The notes beneath the pieces were generated by a model. That model was not told where the DNA came from, searched no databases, and saw only the letters and a program-made list of their open reading frames with translations. A DNA stretch of 64,000 nt from Dyella sp. 2HG41-7. Its GTDB lineage: Bacteria > Pseudomonadota > Gammaproteobacteria > Xanthomonadales > Rhodanobacteraceae. Below are positions 35,766 through 46,207 of the stretch, in pieces. The DNA lies in assembly GCF_021390675.1 (NCBI RefSeq), contig NZ_JAJEJV010000004.1, forward strand, positions 3,844,001 to 3,908,000. The letters run 5' to 3'. Each line of letters starts with the position of its first letter. Within the stretch, counting starts at the first letter, position 1. The translations under genes and the position numbers were made by a program.

Positions 35766-38471
35766 TCAAGCGTTGACTTCCGCGCGAACCTCCGCAATCA
35801 ACTGACGCAACTCCGGCACGCAGGAACCGCAATTGCCGCCCGCGCGCAAGCGCGATGTAATCTGCGCGGGCGACTCCAAACCCTGCGAGCGAATGGCATC
35901 GCAAATCGTGTTGCGCCCCACGCCGAAACACGAGCACACCATCGGTCCGGTCGACGCACCCGCATCGCCAGGTTCGCCGATCAAAAGCGCAATCCGATCC
36001 ACCTCATCCAAGCGCTCGTGCAAGAACAAACCCGCCAGCCAATGCCGAGACGGTAGATCGGGACGCGAGGAGAGAAACACGCTCGACTCGATGCGATCAT
36101 CCACCAAATGCGCAGCGCGATAGATACCGGTGCTGCGGTCTTCGTATTCCAGCCAGTCGGCATCGGCATCCGTCACCCCAAGCCATGCGCGGGCCCAAGC
36201 GCGACAGTCGGACGGCCGTTCGCGATGCGCGATTTCGTAACGGCGAAAGCGGTCGCCCTGGATGGAGGTCCAATAGCTCAAATCATCCGGCGCCAGGGAG
36301 CGTCGGCTGAGCGCAAAGCCGTACCAACGCACGGGGAACGGCTCGATGCGCACCGGCGTGTGCTTGAATTCGGGCTCGCCGGAAATCGGATCGACAACCG
36401 GATTCACCACGCTGCCTACGCGTGCGTCGGACGCGAATTGATCGTTCCAGTGAATCGGCACGAACACGTTTCCCGCAAGCACGCCGCCACCATGCTTTAC
36501 CCGCGCCACCATCGCCCCCCACGCCGATTGCACGCGCGCCAGTTCGCCTTCGCGTACGCCGCAACGCAAGGCGTCATGCGGATGCATGTCGACAAAAGGT
36601 TCGGGGATATGTCCGGTCAATCGCGGCGCTTTGCCGGTACGCGTCATGGTGTGCCATTGGTCGCGCACGCGGCCGGTGTTGAGAATCAGCGGGTAGTCGC
36701 GGTCCGCGACGTAAGCTGGCGCGCGCGCCCTGATCGCGATGAAGCGCGCGCGACCATTGGGATGCGAATAGCGATGGTTCGCAAACAAGCGTGCGGTACC
36801 GTCGCCGTTCGGCAATACGGGCCACTGCACGGGAGACATCGCGTCATAGGCTCGGCGTGATATCGCCGTCAACCCTTCAAGATTGAGCAGTCGGTGTGCG
36901 GTGAGCTCGCCGTCCGATTTCTGATCGCCGTTGTGATATGCGGTGAGACGCGCGTGTTCGACAAAGATCTCGTGCGGATGGTCGAACTGGAAACCCTTGT
37001 CGAAGCCCATGCGCTGTGCGACATCGCACACGATGCGCCAATCCGCCCGCGCTTCGCCGGGTGTCGGCAGAAACGCGCGCTGTCGCGAGATGCGTCGCTC
37101 GGAATTGGTGACCGTACCGTCTTTCTCGCCCCATCCCAATGCGGGTAGCAACACATGTGCGAACGCGTTCGTATCGGTTTGCGTAACGATGTCGGAACTC
37201 ACCACCCATTCGCAGCGCGATAACGCGCGCTTGATGCGGTCGGCGGCGGGCAGGCTGACCACGGGATTGGTCGCCATGATCCACACCGCTTTGACTTTGC
37301 CATCGTCGATGGCGTCAAACAGATCGACTGCCTTCAATCCCGGCCGACTCGCGATGCGCGGCGATCGCCAAAACAATTGCACGATCTCCCGATGCACAGG
37401 GTTTTCCAACTCCATATGCGCGGCAAGCATGTTCGCCAGCCCACCCACTTCGCGACCGCCCATCGCATTGGGCTGCCCGGTAATGGAAAAAGGTCCCATG
37501 CCGGGCCTGCCGATGCGCCCCGTCAGCAGATGACAATGAATAATGCTGTTGACCTTGTCGGTGCCGCTGGACGATTGATTCACACCCTGTGAAAACAGGC
37601 TTACCGTTCGCTCATACCGCGCAAACCAACGATAGAACGTCAGCAGATCCGTAAGTTGCACACCACAGATGCGCGCCACCTCCGCAGGATCGCCCGCATC
37701 CGCCTCGGCTGCCGCGAACGCTTGCGCAAAACCTTCCGTATGCTCGTCGACAAAGTGCGCATCCATCGCGCCGTGTCGGCAAAGAAACGCCAGCAGGCCG
37801 TTGAACAACCAGACATCGGTGCCCGGCTTGATCGGCAGATGCAAATCCGCCGATTCGCACGTCGCGGTGTGCCGCGGATCGATTACCACCACGCGCACAT
37901 CGCCGCCGGCTTCTTTCGCCTTGGTGATGCGTTGAAACACGATGGGGTGGCACCACGCCGTATTCGAACCGACCAGCACAACCAACTCGGCTTGCTCTAG
38001 ATCCTCGTAACAGCCCGGCACGACATCTTCGCCGAAAGCTCGCTTGTGGCCCGCCACGGCGGACGACATGCACAAGCGCGAATTGGTGTCGATATTCGCC
38101 GTGCCGATATAGCCTTTGGCGAGCTTGTTGATGACGTAGTAATCCTCGGTGAGCAACTGTCCCGATACGTAGAATGCGACGGCATCTGGGCCGTGCTCAT
38201 CGATGACGCGACGAAATCCGGCCGCCACGCGATCCAGCGCATCGTTCCAGCTGACTCGGCGCAACGAGCTATCCGCCTCGCGCACCATCGGATGCAACAG
38301 CCGTCCTTGCAGGTCGACCGTTTCGCCCAGCGCTGCGCCCTTTACGCACAAGCGGCCGAAGTTGGACGCATGCGTCGGATCGCCTTCCACATGCGTCGCG
38401 CCATCTCTACCGACGCGCGCCAATACGCCGCAACCTACGCCGCAATAGGGACAGGTGGTTGCGATATTCAT
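35766..38471 (-). CDS. nasA: Assimilatory nitrate reductase catalytic subunit
   Basis: 901-residue molybdenum enzyme reducing nitrate to nitrite in the cytoplasm. The N-terminal 4Fe-4S site is CPYCGVGC plus Cys42 (Cys7, 10, 14, 42). Mo-bis-MGD binding regions: [19 protein letters not shown] with the likely Mo-ligand Cys, [34 protein letters not shown] and [20 protein letters not shown]-type [2Fe-2S] domain is fused at the C-terminus ([30 protein letters not shown]). ATGA overlap with the FAD gene upstream; 43 bases to cysG downstream. Confidence 0.96.
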   Translation of the reverse strand: MNIATTCPYCGVGCGVLARVGRDGATHVEGDPTHASNFGRLCVKGAALGETVDLQGRLLHPMVREADSSLRRVSWNDALDRVAAGFRRVIDEHGPDAVAFYVSGQLLTEDYYVINKLAKGYIGTANIDTNSRLCMSSAVAGHKRAFGEDVVPGCYEDLEQAELVVLVGSNTAWCHPIVFQRITKAKEAGGDVRVVVIDPRHTATCESADLHLPIKPGTDVWLFNGLLAFLCRHGAMDAHFVDEHTEGFAQAFAAAEADAGDPAEVARICGVQLTDLLTFYRWFARYERTVSLFSQGVNQSSSGTDKVNSIIHCHLLTGRIGRPGMGPFSITGQPNAMGGREVGGLANMLAAHMELENPVHREIVQLFWRSPRIASRPGLKAVDLFDAIDDGKVKAVWIMATNPVVSLPAADRIKRALSRCEWVVSSDIVTQTDTNAFAHVLLPALGWGEKDGTVTNSERRISRQRAFLPTPGEARADWRIVCDVAQRMGFDKGFQFDHPHEIFVEHARLTAYHNGDQKSDGELTAHRLLNLEGLTAISRRAYDAMSPVQWPVLPNGDGTARLFANHRYSHPNGRARFIAIRARAPAYVADRDYPLILNTGRVRDQWHTMTRTGKAPRLTGHIPEPFVDMHPHDALRCGVREGELARVQSAWGAMVARVKHGGGVLAGNVFVPIHWNDQFASDARVGSVVNPVVDPISGEPEFKHTPVRIEPFPVRWYGFALSRRSLAPDDLSYWTSIQGDRFRRYEIAHRERPSDCRAWARAWLGVTDADADWLEYEDRSTGIYRAAHLVDDRIESSVFLSSRPDLPSRHWLAGLFLHERLDEVDRIALLIGEPGDAGASTGPMVCSCFGVGRNTICDAIRSQGLESPAQITSRLRAGGNCGSCVPELRQLIAEVRAEVNA

Positions 38472-39712
38472 GCAACCGCTCCCACTTGCTCCGCGTCAGG
38501 CTGGCAATAGTGTTTGCCGAACAGCAAGCGGTTGCGTACGGGCGTGATATCCGTGCCGTCCTGGATGAGTTCGAAATACCAGCCGCCATCTTTCGCATCG
38601 CCGTAAAGCACGGCGCCGATAATTCGATTGCCCTTCAACACAAGCCGCTTGTAAACGCCTCGGCGCGGATCGCGCAGCACCAGATCCTCGGTGCCGGCGC
38701 CGCCGATAAAATCGCCTGCCGAATACAGATCGATGCCGGTGACTTTCAACTTGGTGGCGGTTTGCGCTGAGCGATAGCGACGATGCCCAACACGCGCCAG
38801 ATGCGAAGCGCATACGCGCGCCTGCTCCCATACCGGCGCCACCAGACCGAACGTGATGCGGCGATGCTGCACGCATTCGCCTACCGCGTAGATGTAGGGA
38901 TCGTAGGTCTGCAACGTGTCATCGACCACGATGCCGTTTTCGCAATACAAGCCGCAGGACTTCGCCAACGCGATATCCGGTCGTACGCCCACCGCCATCA
39001 CCACGAGATCGGCGTCGATCCGACTGCCGTCCGCCAACGCCACCCCTTCAACACGCTCGTCGCCGTACAACGACACCGTTTCAGCGTTCAATCGTAGCGT
39101 CAAGCCGCGCGCCTCCAGATTGCGGGCAAGCAAGCTCGCCGCGTCGGCGTTGAGTTGTTGATTGAGCAGCGAATCGGTGCGATGAATCAACGTCACACGC
39201 ATCCCGCGCCGGGAAAGTCCATTGGCCGCTTCGATGCCAAGCAGGCCGCCACCGATCACCGCCGCGCGCTTATGCATACGCGCCGCTTCCAGCATGCGCT
39301 CGACATCGTCGATGCTGCGAAACCCGATCACGCCGGGCAAATCGCGTCCCGGCACGGGGATGATCAAAGGTTGCGAACCCGTTGCGATCAGCAGGCGATC
39401 GTAAGAAACATCCACGCCTCTGCGCGACCGCACGCGCTTGCGACGCCGATCAATCGCTACCACCGGATCGCCCGCATGCAACGCGATACCGCGCTCCGCA
39501 TACCATTCCCGCGTGTTGAGCATGATCTCGTCGGCGCCCTTATCACCGCTCAGCAACATCGAAAGCAGGATGCGGTTGTAATTGCCATACGGTTCCGCGC
39601 CAAACACCGTGATGTCGTACAAACCGGACGCAAGTTGCAGCAGCTCCTCGACCGTGCGAATGCCAGCCATACCGTTGCCGATCACCACCAGCTTGGGCCG
39701 CGTCGCGCTCAC
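38468..39712 (-). CDS. NAD(P)/FAD-dependent oxidoreductase, nitrate reductase electron-transfer subunit
   Basis: 414 residues. Probably passes electrons from NAD(P)H to NasA, like NasC of Klebsiella or NasB of Bacillus. GTG 39712 overlaps the nirD stop as GTGA and starts just before LVVIGNGMAGIRTVEELL (FAD site); reading further upstream gives an arginine-rich non-coding extension. NAD site: AAVIGGGLLGIEAANGLSRRG. The FAD-closing segment is DPYIYAVGECVQH. It resembles the N-terminal half of NirB but lacks the BFD and sirohaem domains; the BFD domain is instead fused to NasA. Confidence 0.9.
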   Translation of the reverse strand: MSATRPKLVVIGNGMAGIRTVEELLQLASGLYDITVFGAEPYGNYNRILLSMLLSGDKGADEIMLNTREWYAERGIALHAGDPVVAIDRRRKRVRSRRGVDVSYDRLLIATGSQPLIIPVPGRDLPGVIGFRSIDDVERMLEAARMHKRAAVIGGGLLGIEAANGLSRRGMRVTLIHRTDSLLNQQLNADAASLLARNLEARGLTLRLNAETVSLYGDERVEGVALADGSRIDADLVVMAVGVRPDIALAKSCGLYCENGIVVDDTLQTYDPYIYAVGECVQHRRITFGLVAPVWEQARVCASHLARVGHRRYRSAQTATKLKVTGIDLYSAGDFIGGAGTEDLVLRDPRRGVYKRLVLKGNRIIGAVLYGDAKDGGWYFELIQDGTDITPVRNRLLFGKHYCQPDAEQVGAVA

Positions 39713-40059
39713 CGTTTCGGCTGCCCCAGCAAGACGAGGTCGCCTTCCAACCGCACCTGCCACGTATTGACGGAATATTCGGGTGCTTCCAGACACGTGC
39801 CGGTACGCAAGTCGAAGTGCTGCTTGAAGATCGGCGAAGCGACGACGACGCGATCTCCGATGCTGCCAAGCAGGCCGCGCGAGAGCACCGACGCATCTGC
39901 GTTCGGATCGTAGTTGTCGATGGCGTAAAGCTGATGCTCGCCGACGCGAAATATCGCGACTTGCTCGCCGTCGACCAAAGCGCAGACGCCCGTATTCGGC
40001 ACGATATCGTCGAGACTGCATGCCAGCACCCAACCTTGCGCGATTATCGTATCGTCCAT
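39709..40059 (-). CDS. nirD: Nitrite reductase (NADH) small subunit
   Basis: 116-residue Rieske-fold protein that partners NirB. Pattern: GVCALVDGEQVAIFRVGEHQLYAIDNYDPNADASVLSRGLLG, VVASPIFKQHFDLRTGTCLE, WQVRLEGD. Cys/His cluster ligands of true Rieske proteins are missing, as is normal for NirD. Five bases after nirB; stop overlaps the next gene. Confidence 0.95.
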   Translation of the reverse strand: MDDTIIAQGWVLACSLDDIVPNTGVCALVDGEQVAIFRVGEHQLYAIDNYDPNADASVLSRGLLGSIGDRVVVASPIFKQHFDLRTGTCLEAPEYSVNTWQVRLEGDLVLLGQPKR

Positions 40060-40064
40060 CGCGA

Positions 40065-42635
40065 TTACTCCGTTACGACGTGTGCAGGGATTGGGGGGCG
40101 ACGAGTTCGCTTCTCTTCCATCGTGGCAGGTCGAATCTGTCCGCGCTCCGCCACGAAGACAACGTTTTCATCGCTGTTTGCGCTATTAACGAAATGGTGG
40201 AATCGGGCGCGCGTTTGCGGATCGGTCACAGCCTTTTTCCACTCGCACTCGTAGGTGTTCACAATGTGTTGCATCTGCTCTTCCAGTTCCGCGCCGATAC
40301 CGAGCGTGTCCTGGACGATGACATCCTTGAGGTAATCCAGGCCTCCTTCGAGGTTGTCGCGCCATACGCTGGTGCGCTGCAGGCGATCCGCCGTGCGGAT
40401 ATAGAACATCAGGAAACGGTCGATGTAGCGAATCATGGTGGGCGTATCCAGATCGCCCGCCAGCAGCTCGGCGTGGCGCGGCTTCATGCCGCCGTTGCCG
40501 CACACGTAAAGATTCCAGCCTTTCTCGGTGGCGATTACGCCGACATCTTTGCCTTGCGCTTCGGCGCATTCGCGCGTGCAACCGGATACGCCGAACTTCA
40601 GTTTGTGCGGTGAGCGCAAACCTTTGTAGCGATTTTCCAAATGAATCGCCGTGCCGACGGAATCTTGCACGCCGTACCGGCACCAGGTGGAGCCGACGCA
40701 CGACTTCACCGTGCGCAACGATTTGCCGTATGCGTGTCCCGATTCGAAGCCGGCTGCGATCAACTCCTCCCAAATCGACGGGAGCTGCTCCAGTCGCGCG
40801 CCGAACATATCCACGCGCTGGCCGCCGGTGATCTTGGTGTAGAGACCGTATTTCTTCGCGACGTGGCCGACGGCGATCAGGCCGTCCGGTGTGACCTCCC
40901 CACCAGCCATGCGCGGAACCACCGAATACGTGCCGTCTTTCTGAATATTGGCGAGGAAGTAATCGTTCGAATCCTGCAATGAGGCGTGCTCTTTCTGCAG
41001 CACGAATTCGTTCCAGCAGGAAGCAAGGATGCTGGCGGCGACCGGCTTGCAGATATCACAACCCAGACCGCGACCGTGTCGATGCAGCAAGTCATCGAAA
41101 CACTTGATGCGTTCTACGCGCACCAGATGAAACAATTCCTGGCGCGAATACGCGAAGTGCTCGCACAGATGATTGTTCACCGCCAAACCTTGGCGCTTCA
41201 TCTCCGACTTCATGATTTGCGTGACCAGCGGCACGCAACCGCCGCAGGTCGTTCCCGCCTTTGTGTTCGCCTTCAACTCGCCAATGGACGTAGCGCCAGC
41301 CGCAACGGCCTCGCAAAGCAGTCCTTTGGAGACGTTATTGCACGAGCAGATTTGCGCGGACGCCGGCAACGCATTCGCACCCAGTCCGGGCTTCGCTTTG
41401 CCTTCCGCCGACGGCAGTATCAAAAACTCGGGATCTTCGGGTAGTTCGATGCCGTTGAGCATCATCTGCAACAGCGTGCCGTATTCGGCGGCATCGCCGA
41501 TCAGCACGCCACCCAGCAATTGTTTGCCGTCCCCCGACACCACCAGTTTCTTGTAGATCTGGCGGCGCTCGTCACTGAACTGATAACTGCGACTGCCCGG
41601 CGTCGCACCATGCGCATCGCCAATGCTCGCCACATCCACGCCCATCAGTTTCAGTTTGGTGGACATATCGGCGCCGATAAATTCCGGCAACACTTGCGCA
41701 TGCTTGCGTTCCAGCAACGCGTTCAGATGCGCGGCCACCACACGCGCCATGTCATAACCCGGCGCCACCAAGCCGAAAGTTTTACCGCCCCAATACGCGC
41801 ACTCGCCGATAGCGTAGACATCCCAATCGCGCGTGCGGCAATAGTTGTCGACGTGAATACCACCGCGCTCGCCTACGCCAAGTTCGCATTGCCTGGCCAG
41901 TTCGTCGCGCGGACGGATGCCGGCGGAGAACACGATCATGTCGGTCTCGAGATGGCCGCCGTCGACAAAGTTCATGCGATGCCGCGCGCCGTCGCCATCG
42001 ACGATATTGGCCGTGCTTTTGCCGGTATGCACGGTGACGCCGAGCTCTTCGATCTTTCGGCGCAACATCTGTCCACCGACATCGTCCACCTGCACCGCCA
42101 TCAGGCGCGACGCAAATTCGACCACGTGCGTTTCGAGTCCCAATTCGCGCAAAGCTTTCGCGCACTCCAGACCAAGCAGGCCGCCACCGATCACCACGCC
42201 GACTTTGGAGCTTTTGCTCCACGTCGTCATCGCTTCCAGATCGGCAATGGTGCGATAGACCAGGCACGCGGGCCGATCGTTGCCTGGAATTGGCGGTACG
42301 AAAGGTTTGGAGCCAGTGGCAAGCACAAGCTTGTCGTAAGCGATCACTTCGCCGTCTTGCGTCGTCACGCGCTTCTGTGCGCGGTCGATATGCGCGGCCT
42401 GCGACGCCAAACGCAAATGCAGACCTTGTTGCTCGAAGAAACCTGGCGCGACCAGCGACAAATCGTCCGCGCTTTTGCCGCTGAAGAATTCGGACAAGTG
42501 CACGCGATCGTATGCAGGCCTGCTTTCTTCGCATAGCACGGTGATATCCAGACCGGGAGGATTGCGCTGCATCAACGCTTCCAGCAGCTTGTGCCCGACC
42601 ATGCCGTTGCCGATCACGAGCAATTTGATCGTCAT
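40065..42635 (-). CDS. nirB: Assimilatory nitrite reductase (NADH) large subunit
   Basis: 856 residues. Reduces nitrite to ammonium with NADH in the cytoplasm, using FAD, 4Fe-4S and siroheme. FAD site LLVIGNGMVGHKLLEAL at the start, NAD site VVIGGGLLGLECAKALREL; two BFD-type Fe-S regions (ICSCNNVSKGLLCEAV with TTCGGCVP, and LGCDICKP); sulfite/nitrite reductase core with SCVGSTWCRYG and the cluster/siroheme ligands GVSGCTRECAEAQ and LYVCGNGGMKP. ATG 42635 follows GAGGAG-type sequence; 17 bases after narK. Confidence 0.96.
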   Translation of the reverse strand: MTIKLLVIGNGMVGHKLLEALMQRNPPGLDITVLCEESRPAYDRVHLSEFFSGKSADDLSLVAPGFFEQQGLHLRLASQAAHIDRAQKRVTTQDGEVIAYDKLVLATGSKPFVPPIPGNDRPACLVYRTIADLEAMTTWSKSSKVGVVIGGGLLGLECAKALRELGLETHVVEFASRLMAVQVDDVGGQMLRRKIEELGVTVHTGKSTANIVDGDGARHRMNFVDGGHLETDMIVFSAGIRPRDELARQCELGVGERGGIHVDNYCRTRDWDVYAIGECAYWGGKTFGLVAPGYDMARVVAAHLNALLERKHAQVLPEFIGADMSTKLKLMGVDVASIGDAHGATPGSRSYQFSDERRQIYKKLVVSGDGKQLLGGVLIGDAAEYGTLLQMMLNGIELPEDPEFLILPSAEGKAKPGLGANALPASAQICSCNNVSKGLLCEAVAAGATSIGELKANTKAGTTCGGCVPLVTQIMKSEMKRQGLAVNNHLCEHFAYSRQELFHLVRVERIKCFDDLLHRHGRGLGCDICKPVAASILASCWNEFVLQKEHASLQDSNDYFLANIQKDGTYSVVPRMAGGEVTPDGLIAVGHVAKKYGLYTKITGGQRVDMFGARLEQLPSIWEELIAAGFESGHAYGKSLRTVKSCVGSTWCRYGVQDSVGTAIHLENRYKGLRSPHKLKFGVSGCTRECAEAQGKDVGVIATEKGWNLYVCGNGGMKPRHAELLAGDLDTPTMIRYIDRFLMFYIRTADRLQRTSVWRDNLEGGLDYLKDVIVQDTLGIGAELEEQMQHIVNTYECEWKKAVTDPQTRARFHHFVNSANSDENVVFVAERGQIRPATMEEKRTRRPPIPAHVVTE

Positions 42636-42652
42636 CTGTCGTGTCTCCTCGC

Positions 42653-44005
42653 TTAGTCGATGGCCCATGCGGCGGAAGGCGACGCTACCGGCTCCGCCTG
42701 ACGTAACGCCTCTCGATAGAGTTGTTCTTCACGCGCCGTGTGCTCGGCACTGAAACGCACTGCCAGTGCGCATAACGAACCGGCGATGACGAATGCGCCG
42801 AGCAGTGCAAACGTGTGCTGCACCGATCCGGTGCCTTTCAGCAAAAAACCTGCGACCACTGCGCCGACGTTGCCACCCGCGCCCACGATGCCCGCCACGC
42901 CGCCGAGCGCCTTGCGATCAACGAACGGAACCAGCGCATACGTGGCGCCACATGCCATATGCGTGAACAATCCAAAGACGATCATCGCGGCAATCGCCAC
43001 CGTCGCGACTTGCGTGCTGGAAAACCACAACAGGCCCAGACCTTCGCCAAGCATCAAGGCGCCGAGCAGCCAACTGCGTACCGCGAGTCCGTTTTTACGC
43101 GCCAAGCGATCGGAGGCGATGCCTCCCAGTGCGCGCGCGAACAGCGCCAATAAACCGAAGCTCCCCGCCGCCAAGCCTGCGTGACGCAAATCCAGCCCGA
43201 ATCGATCGACGTAATAGCTGGCCGCGACGCCGTGCACGAACAGCTCGACGCCAAAGCAACCGGCATACGTGACGAACAACATCCAGACGCGGTAATTGCG
43301 CATCGCTGCGCGAAACACGGCCCATCCGCCGGGCCTGCCGCTTCCGCGCTGCGCACTTTGCGCACGTAAATCTTTGTAATCGCCTTGCGGCGTATCTTGC
43401 GCGTAACGCCAATACAACGCCGAAACGATCAACATCGATACGCCAGGCACGAACATCGCTGCGCGCCAGCCCAAGTCGTGTTGCACGCCTATCGCCAGCA
43501 TCGCTGCAACCAAGCAAGGCATGACCGATTGCGCCACGCCGCCGCCTGCATTCCCCCACCCTGCCGCCACGGCGTTCGCGGTGCCGACAACATTCGGCGC
43601 GAACATCACCGACGTGTGGTACTGCGTAATGACAAAGCCTGCGCCCGCGATGCCAATCGCCAGACGGAACAGCAAAAACGATGTGTAACTGTGCGCGAAA
43701 GCGATGCCGAATACCGGTATCGCGCCAAGCGCCAGCAGCCATGTGTACGTGCGTCGCGGACCGAATCGATCGCACAACGGACCGACGATCAATCGCCCAA
43801 AGACGGTAACCGCGACCGCCGCGATATTGATATTGGCGAGTTGATCTTTATCGAGATGAAACTCGCCCTTGATCAACGGCATCAACGGCGCCACCGCGAA
43901 CCACGCAAAAAAGCACACAAAAAACGCCAACCAACTCAAATGGAACGCACGCATGGAAGGCGTGCGCAGCCGAAACAACTCGATCCGCGTAGCTTTGCTC
44001 GACAT
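42653..44005 (-). CDS. narK: Nitrate/nitrite transporter, NarK/NasA family
   Basis: 450-residue, 12-helix MFS transporter for nitrate uptake. WLAFFVCFFAWFAVAPLMPLIKGEFHLDKDQ and the loop GPLCDRFGPRRTY are typical, the nitrate signature GWGNAGGGVAQ in helix 5 and GAGGNVGAVVAG in helix 11 are both present. Conserved Arg in helix 2 (GRLIVGPL). First gene of the operon; named for the transporter family, whether it is a symporter or exchanger cannot be told. Regulatory motifs lie about 80-100 bases upstream. Confidence 0.93.
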   Translation of the reverse strand: MSSKATRIELFRLRTPSMRAFHLSWLAFFVCFFAWFAVAPLMPLIKGEFHLDKDQLANINIAAVAVTVFGRLIVGPLCDRFGPRRTYTWLLALGAIPVFGIAFAHSYTSFLLFRLAIGIAGAGFVITQYHTSVMFAPNVVGTANAVAAGWGNAGGGVAQSVMPCLVAAMLAIGVQHDLGWRAAMFVPGVSMLIVSALYWRYAQDTPQGDYKDLRAQSAQRGSGRPGGWAVFRAAMRNYRVWMLFVTYAGCFGVELFVHGVAASYYVDRFGLDLRHAGLAAGSFGLLALFARALGGIASDRLARKNGLAVRSWLLGALMLGEGLGLLWFSSTQVATVAIAAMIVFGLFTHMACGATYALVPFVDRKALGGVAGIVGAGGNVGAVVAGFLLKGTGSVQHTFALLGAFVIAGSLCALAVRFSAEHTAREEQLYREALRQAEPVASPSAAWAID

Positions 44006-44082
44006 GTCTTCCCCGCCGCTATGACCTGTCCAACACCGTGGCCCGTCCGTCGCGCAAAACGCTGATCGGCGAGCCTTGCTGG

Positions 44083-44107
44083 ATGATGCGTTGCATCATT
44101 TATGCCA
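44083..44107 (-). promoter_or_regulatory. Possible sigma-54 promoter overlapping a 17-bp palindrome, upstream of narK
   Basis: Minus-strand TGGCATAAATGATGCA has GG and GC exactly ten bases apart, as in -24/-12 promoters (consensus TGGCAC-N5-TTGCW). The palindrome ATGATGC-GTT-GCATCAT (44083-44099) overlaps its -12 half, which may instead be a repressor or activator site. The narK ATG lies about 80 bases downstream. Confidence 0.35.
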
Positions 44108-44242
44108 CGGGAGAAAACGCTTATTTCGGCTGCCTTATGCAGCTATCGCTAGAAATATACGCGTATCGCGCACCATTAAAGGGCGAGCGCACTTTCAATT
44201 GCACCGTTGCAGTGCACCACCCAAGTGCACGCCGCACAAACG

Positions 44243-44272
44243 AAAACGGGCCAGTTCGACTTGGCCCGTTTT
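44243..44272 (-). terminator. Terminator after glmS
   Basis: Arms AAAACGGGCCA (44243-44253) and TGGCCCGTTTT (44262-44272), eight-base loop, T-rich on the minus strand (TTTTCGTTTG). It lies 35 bases beyond the glmS stop. Confidence 0.93.
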
Positions 44273-44306
44273 GCATTCAAGCAACGAAAATTCGAAAACC
44301 GACTGA

Positions 44307-46136
44307 CTATTCCACCGTCACCGACTTCGCCAAGTTACGCGGCTGATCCACATCGGTGCCGCGCAATACGGCGACGTGATAAGCGAGCAACTGTAATGGC
44401 ACGGTGAACACGGCAGGCGCGATGAAATCACCGCCGGCATCGATGCGTAAGATGGAACCGCGTGTCGCGGTGCCGTCTACGTGCGCAGCGGCGTCGGCGA
44501 ACACGATCAACTCGCCGCCGCGTGCACGAACTTCCTGCAGGTTGGATTTGAGCTTGTCGAGCAGCGGACCATTGGGCGCTACGGCGATCACGGGCATATC
44601 TTCGTCAACGAGCGCGAGCGGGCCGTGTTTCAGTTCGCCGGCGGGATATGCTTCGGCGTGTATATAAGAAATTTCCTTGAGCTTGAGCGAGCCTTCCAAC
44701 GCGACGGGATAGTGCGCGCCACGGCCCAGGAACAACGCGTGATGGCGATGGACGAAACGCTCGGCAAGCGCAATGACTTCCGGCTCCAGCTTGAGCGCTT
44801 CATCGATGGCGCGCGGCAAGCGATGCAATTGCTCGACGAGTTCGCGATAACGCTTTTCGTCCAAGCCATGCTGCTTGGCTAAGTGCAGTGTCAGCAGCGC
44901 CAGCGCGGCAAGCTGAGTGGTGAAAGCCTTGGTGGATGCCACGCCGATTTCGGGGCCGGCGCGCGTCATCAGCTTGAGATCGGCTTCGCGCACGACCGAC
45001 GATTCGGGCACGTTGCAGATGGCGAGCGTGCCCAGATAGCCGCGACGACGCGATTCGCGCATGGCGGCGAGCGTGTCGGCGGTTTCTCCGGATTGCGAAA
45101 TGGCGACGAACAGCGTGCCATCCGCCACCACCGCCTCGCGGTAACGGTATTCGCTGGCGACTTCCACGCTGACGGGAAGACGCGCGTAATCTTCGATCCA
45201 GTATTTGGCGACCATGCCAGCGTGATAGCTGGTGCCGCATGCAACGATGTGCACGCCTTTCACTTTCGACAGCAACTCGTCGCCGCCGACGCCGAAGACG
45301 TTGGGCAAGACTCCGTGGGCGCCGATGCGCGCTTCGAGCGTTTGGGCGACAGCGCGCGGCTGCTCGAAGATTTCTTTCTGCATGTAGTGGCGGTACTCGC
45401 CACGTTCCACGGCATCGGCCGACAATTCGCTTTCGTGGATGCCGCGCTCGACCGGCTTGCCGTCCAGTGTGTAAATCTGCACACCTTCGCGGCTCATCTC
45501 GACGACGTCGTCTTCTTCGAGATAGATGATGCGGTTGGTCACCTGCACCAGCGCCTGCGCATCGGAGCCCAGAAAGTTTTCGCCAATGCCGACGCCGACC
45601 AGCAGCGGCGCGCCGCGACGTGCGCCGACCACGCGACCTGGATCGTCACGGCTGATCACCGCGATGGCGTAGGCGCCTTCGAGATCGCGCACGGTGGCGA
45701 GCACGGCTTCGCGCAGGCTCACGCCTTTGGAAAGATTTTGATCGATCAAAGCGGCCATCACTTCCGTGTCGGTTTCGGAGGTGAAGACGCAGCCCTTCGC
45801 TTGCAGTTCGGCACGCAACGATGCGTAGTTTTCGATGATGCCGTTATGCACGAGGGTGACGCGGCCGATCGTATGCGGATGCGCATTGGCTTCGTTGGGA
45901 ACGCCGTGCGTCGCCCAGCGCGTATGCGCGATACCGGTGCCACCGGGGAACGGATCGGCCAGATACAGGGCTTCCATTTCGCGCACTTTGCCTTTGGCGC
46001 GAACGCGGCGTACCTGCCCACTTTCCAGCACGGCCAAGCCGGCCGAATCGTAACCTCGGTATTCCAACGCCTTGAGACCGGCGATCAACAGAGGCGCAAC
46101 GTCACGTTGGGCGGCGGCGGCAACGATTCCACACAT
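44307..46136 (-). CDS. glmS: Glutamine-fructose-6-phosphate aminotransferase (isomerizing)
   Basis: 609 residues, the family length. Makes glucosamine-6-phosphate from fructose-6-phosphate and glutamine, the first step towards UDP-GlcNAc for peptidoglycan and LPS. N-terminal glutaminase domain with catalytic Cys2 (MCGIVAAA), EYRGYDSAGLA and HTRWATHG. C-terminal isomerase has two SIS domains: ACGTSYHAGMVAKYW and SQSGETADTLAAMRE, and the ending DQPRNLAKSVTVE. The usual glmU neighbour is not present. A long inverted repeat lies 72-109 bases upstream of the start. Confidence 0.97.
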   Translation of the reverse strand: MCGIVAAAAQRDVAPLLIAGLKALEYRGYDSAGLAVLESGQVRRVRAKGKVREMEALYLADPFPGGTGIAHTRWATHGVPNEANAHPHTIGRVTLVHNGIIENYASLRAELQAKGCVFTSETDTEVMAALIDQNLSKGVSLREAVLATVRDLEGAYAIAVISRDDPGRVVGARRGAPLLVGVGIGENFLGSDAQALVQVTNRIIYLEEDDVVEMSREGVQIYTLDGKPVERGIHESELSADAVERGEYRHYMQKEIFEQPRAVAQTLEARIGAHGVLPNVFGVGGDELLSKVKGVHIVACGTSYHAGMVAKYWIEDYARLPVSVEVASEYRYREAVVADGTLFVAISQSGETADTLAAMRESRRRGYLGTLAICNVPESSVVREADLKLMTRAGPEIGVASTKAFTTQLAALALLTLHLAKQHGLDEKRYRELVEQLHRLPRAIDEALKLEPEVIALAERFVHRHHALFLGRGAHYPVALEGSLKLKEISYIHAEAYPAGELKHGPLALVDEDMPVIAVAPNGPLLDKLKSNLQEVRARGGELIVFADAAAHVDGTATRGSILRIDAGGDFIAPAVFTVPLQLLAYHVAVLRGTDVDQPRNLAKSVTVE

Positions 46137-46207
46137 AAAGTGTTTTCCTAATACAGGTTATGTGAAGTCGGCGACTTTGAACGGAAGTCGTTTCGACTAG
46201 CTTTCTA

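Larger units (their letters stand above)
44006..44306. other. Intergenic region between glmS and narK
   Basis: 301 bases between two minus-strand genes. It holds the glmS terminator and the presumed nitrate operon promoter. No gene is supported. No NasR/NasT-type leader antiterminator pair of hairpins was recognised between the putative promoter and narK. Confidence 0.55.

Noticed and set aside
41520-42536. Long plus-strand open frame antisense to nirB
   Set aside because: His/Arg/Ala-rich translation typical of antisense GC-rich DNA; the minus strand encodes NirB with all its motifs.
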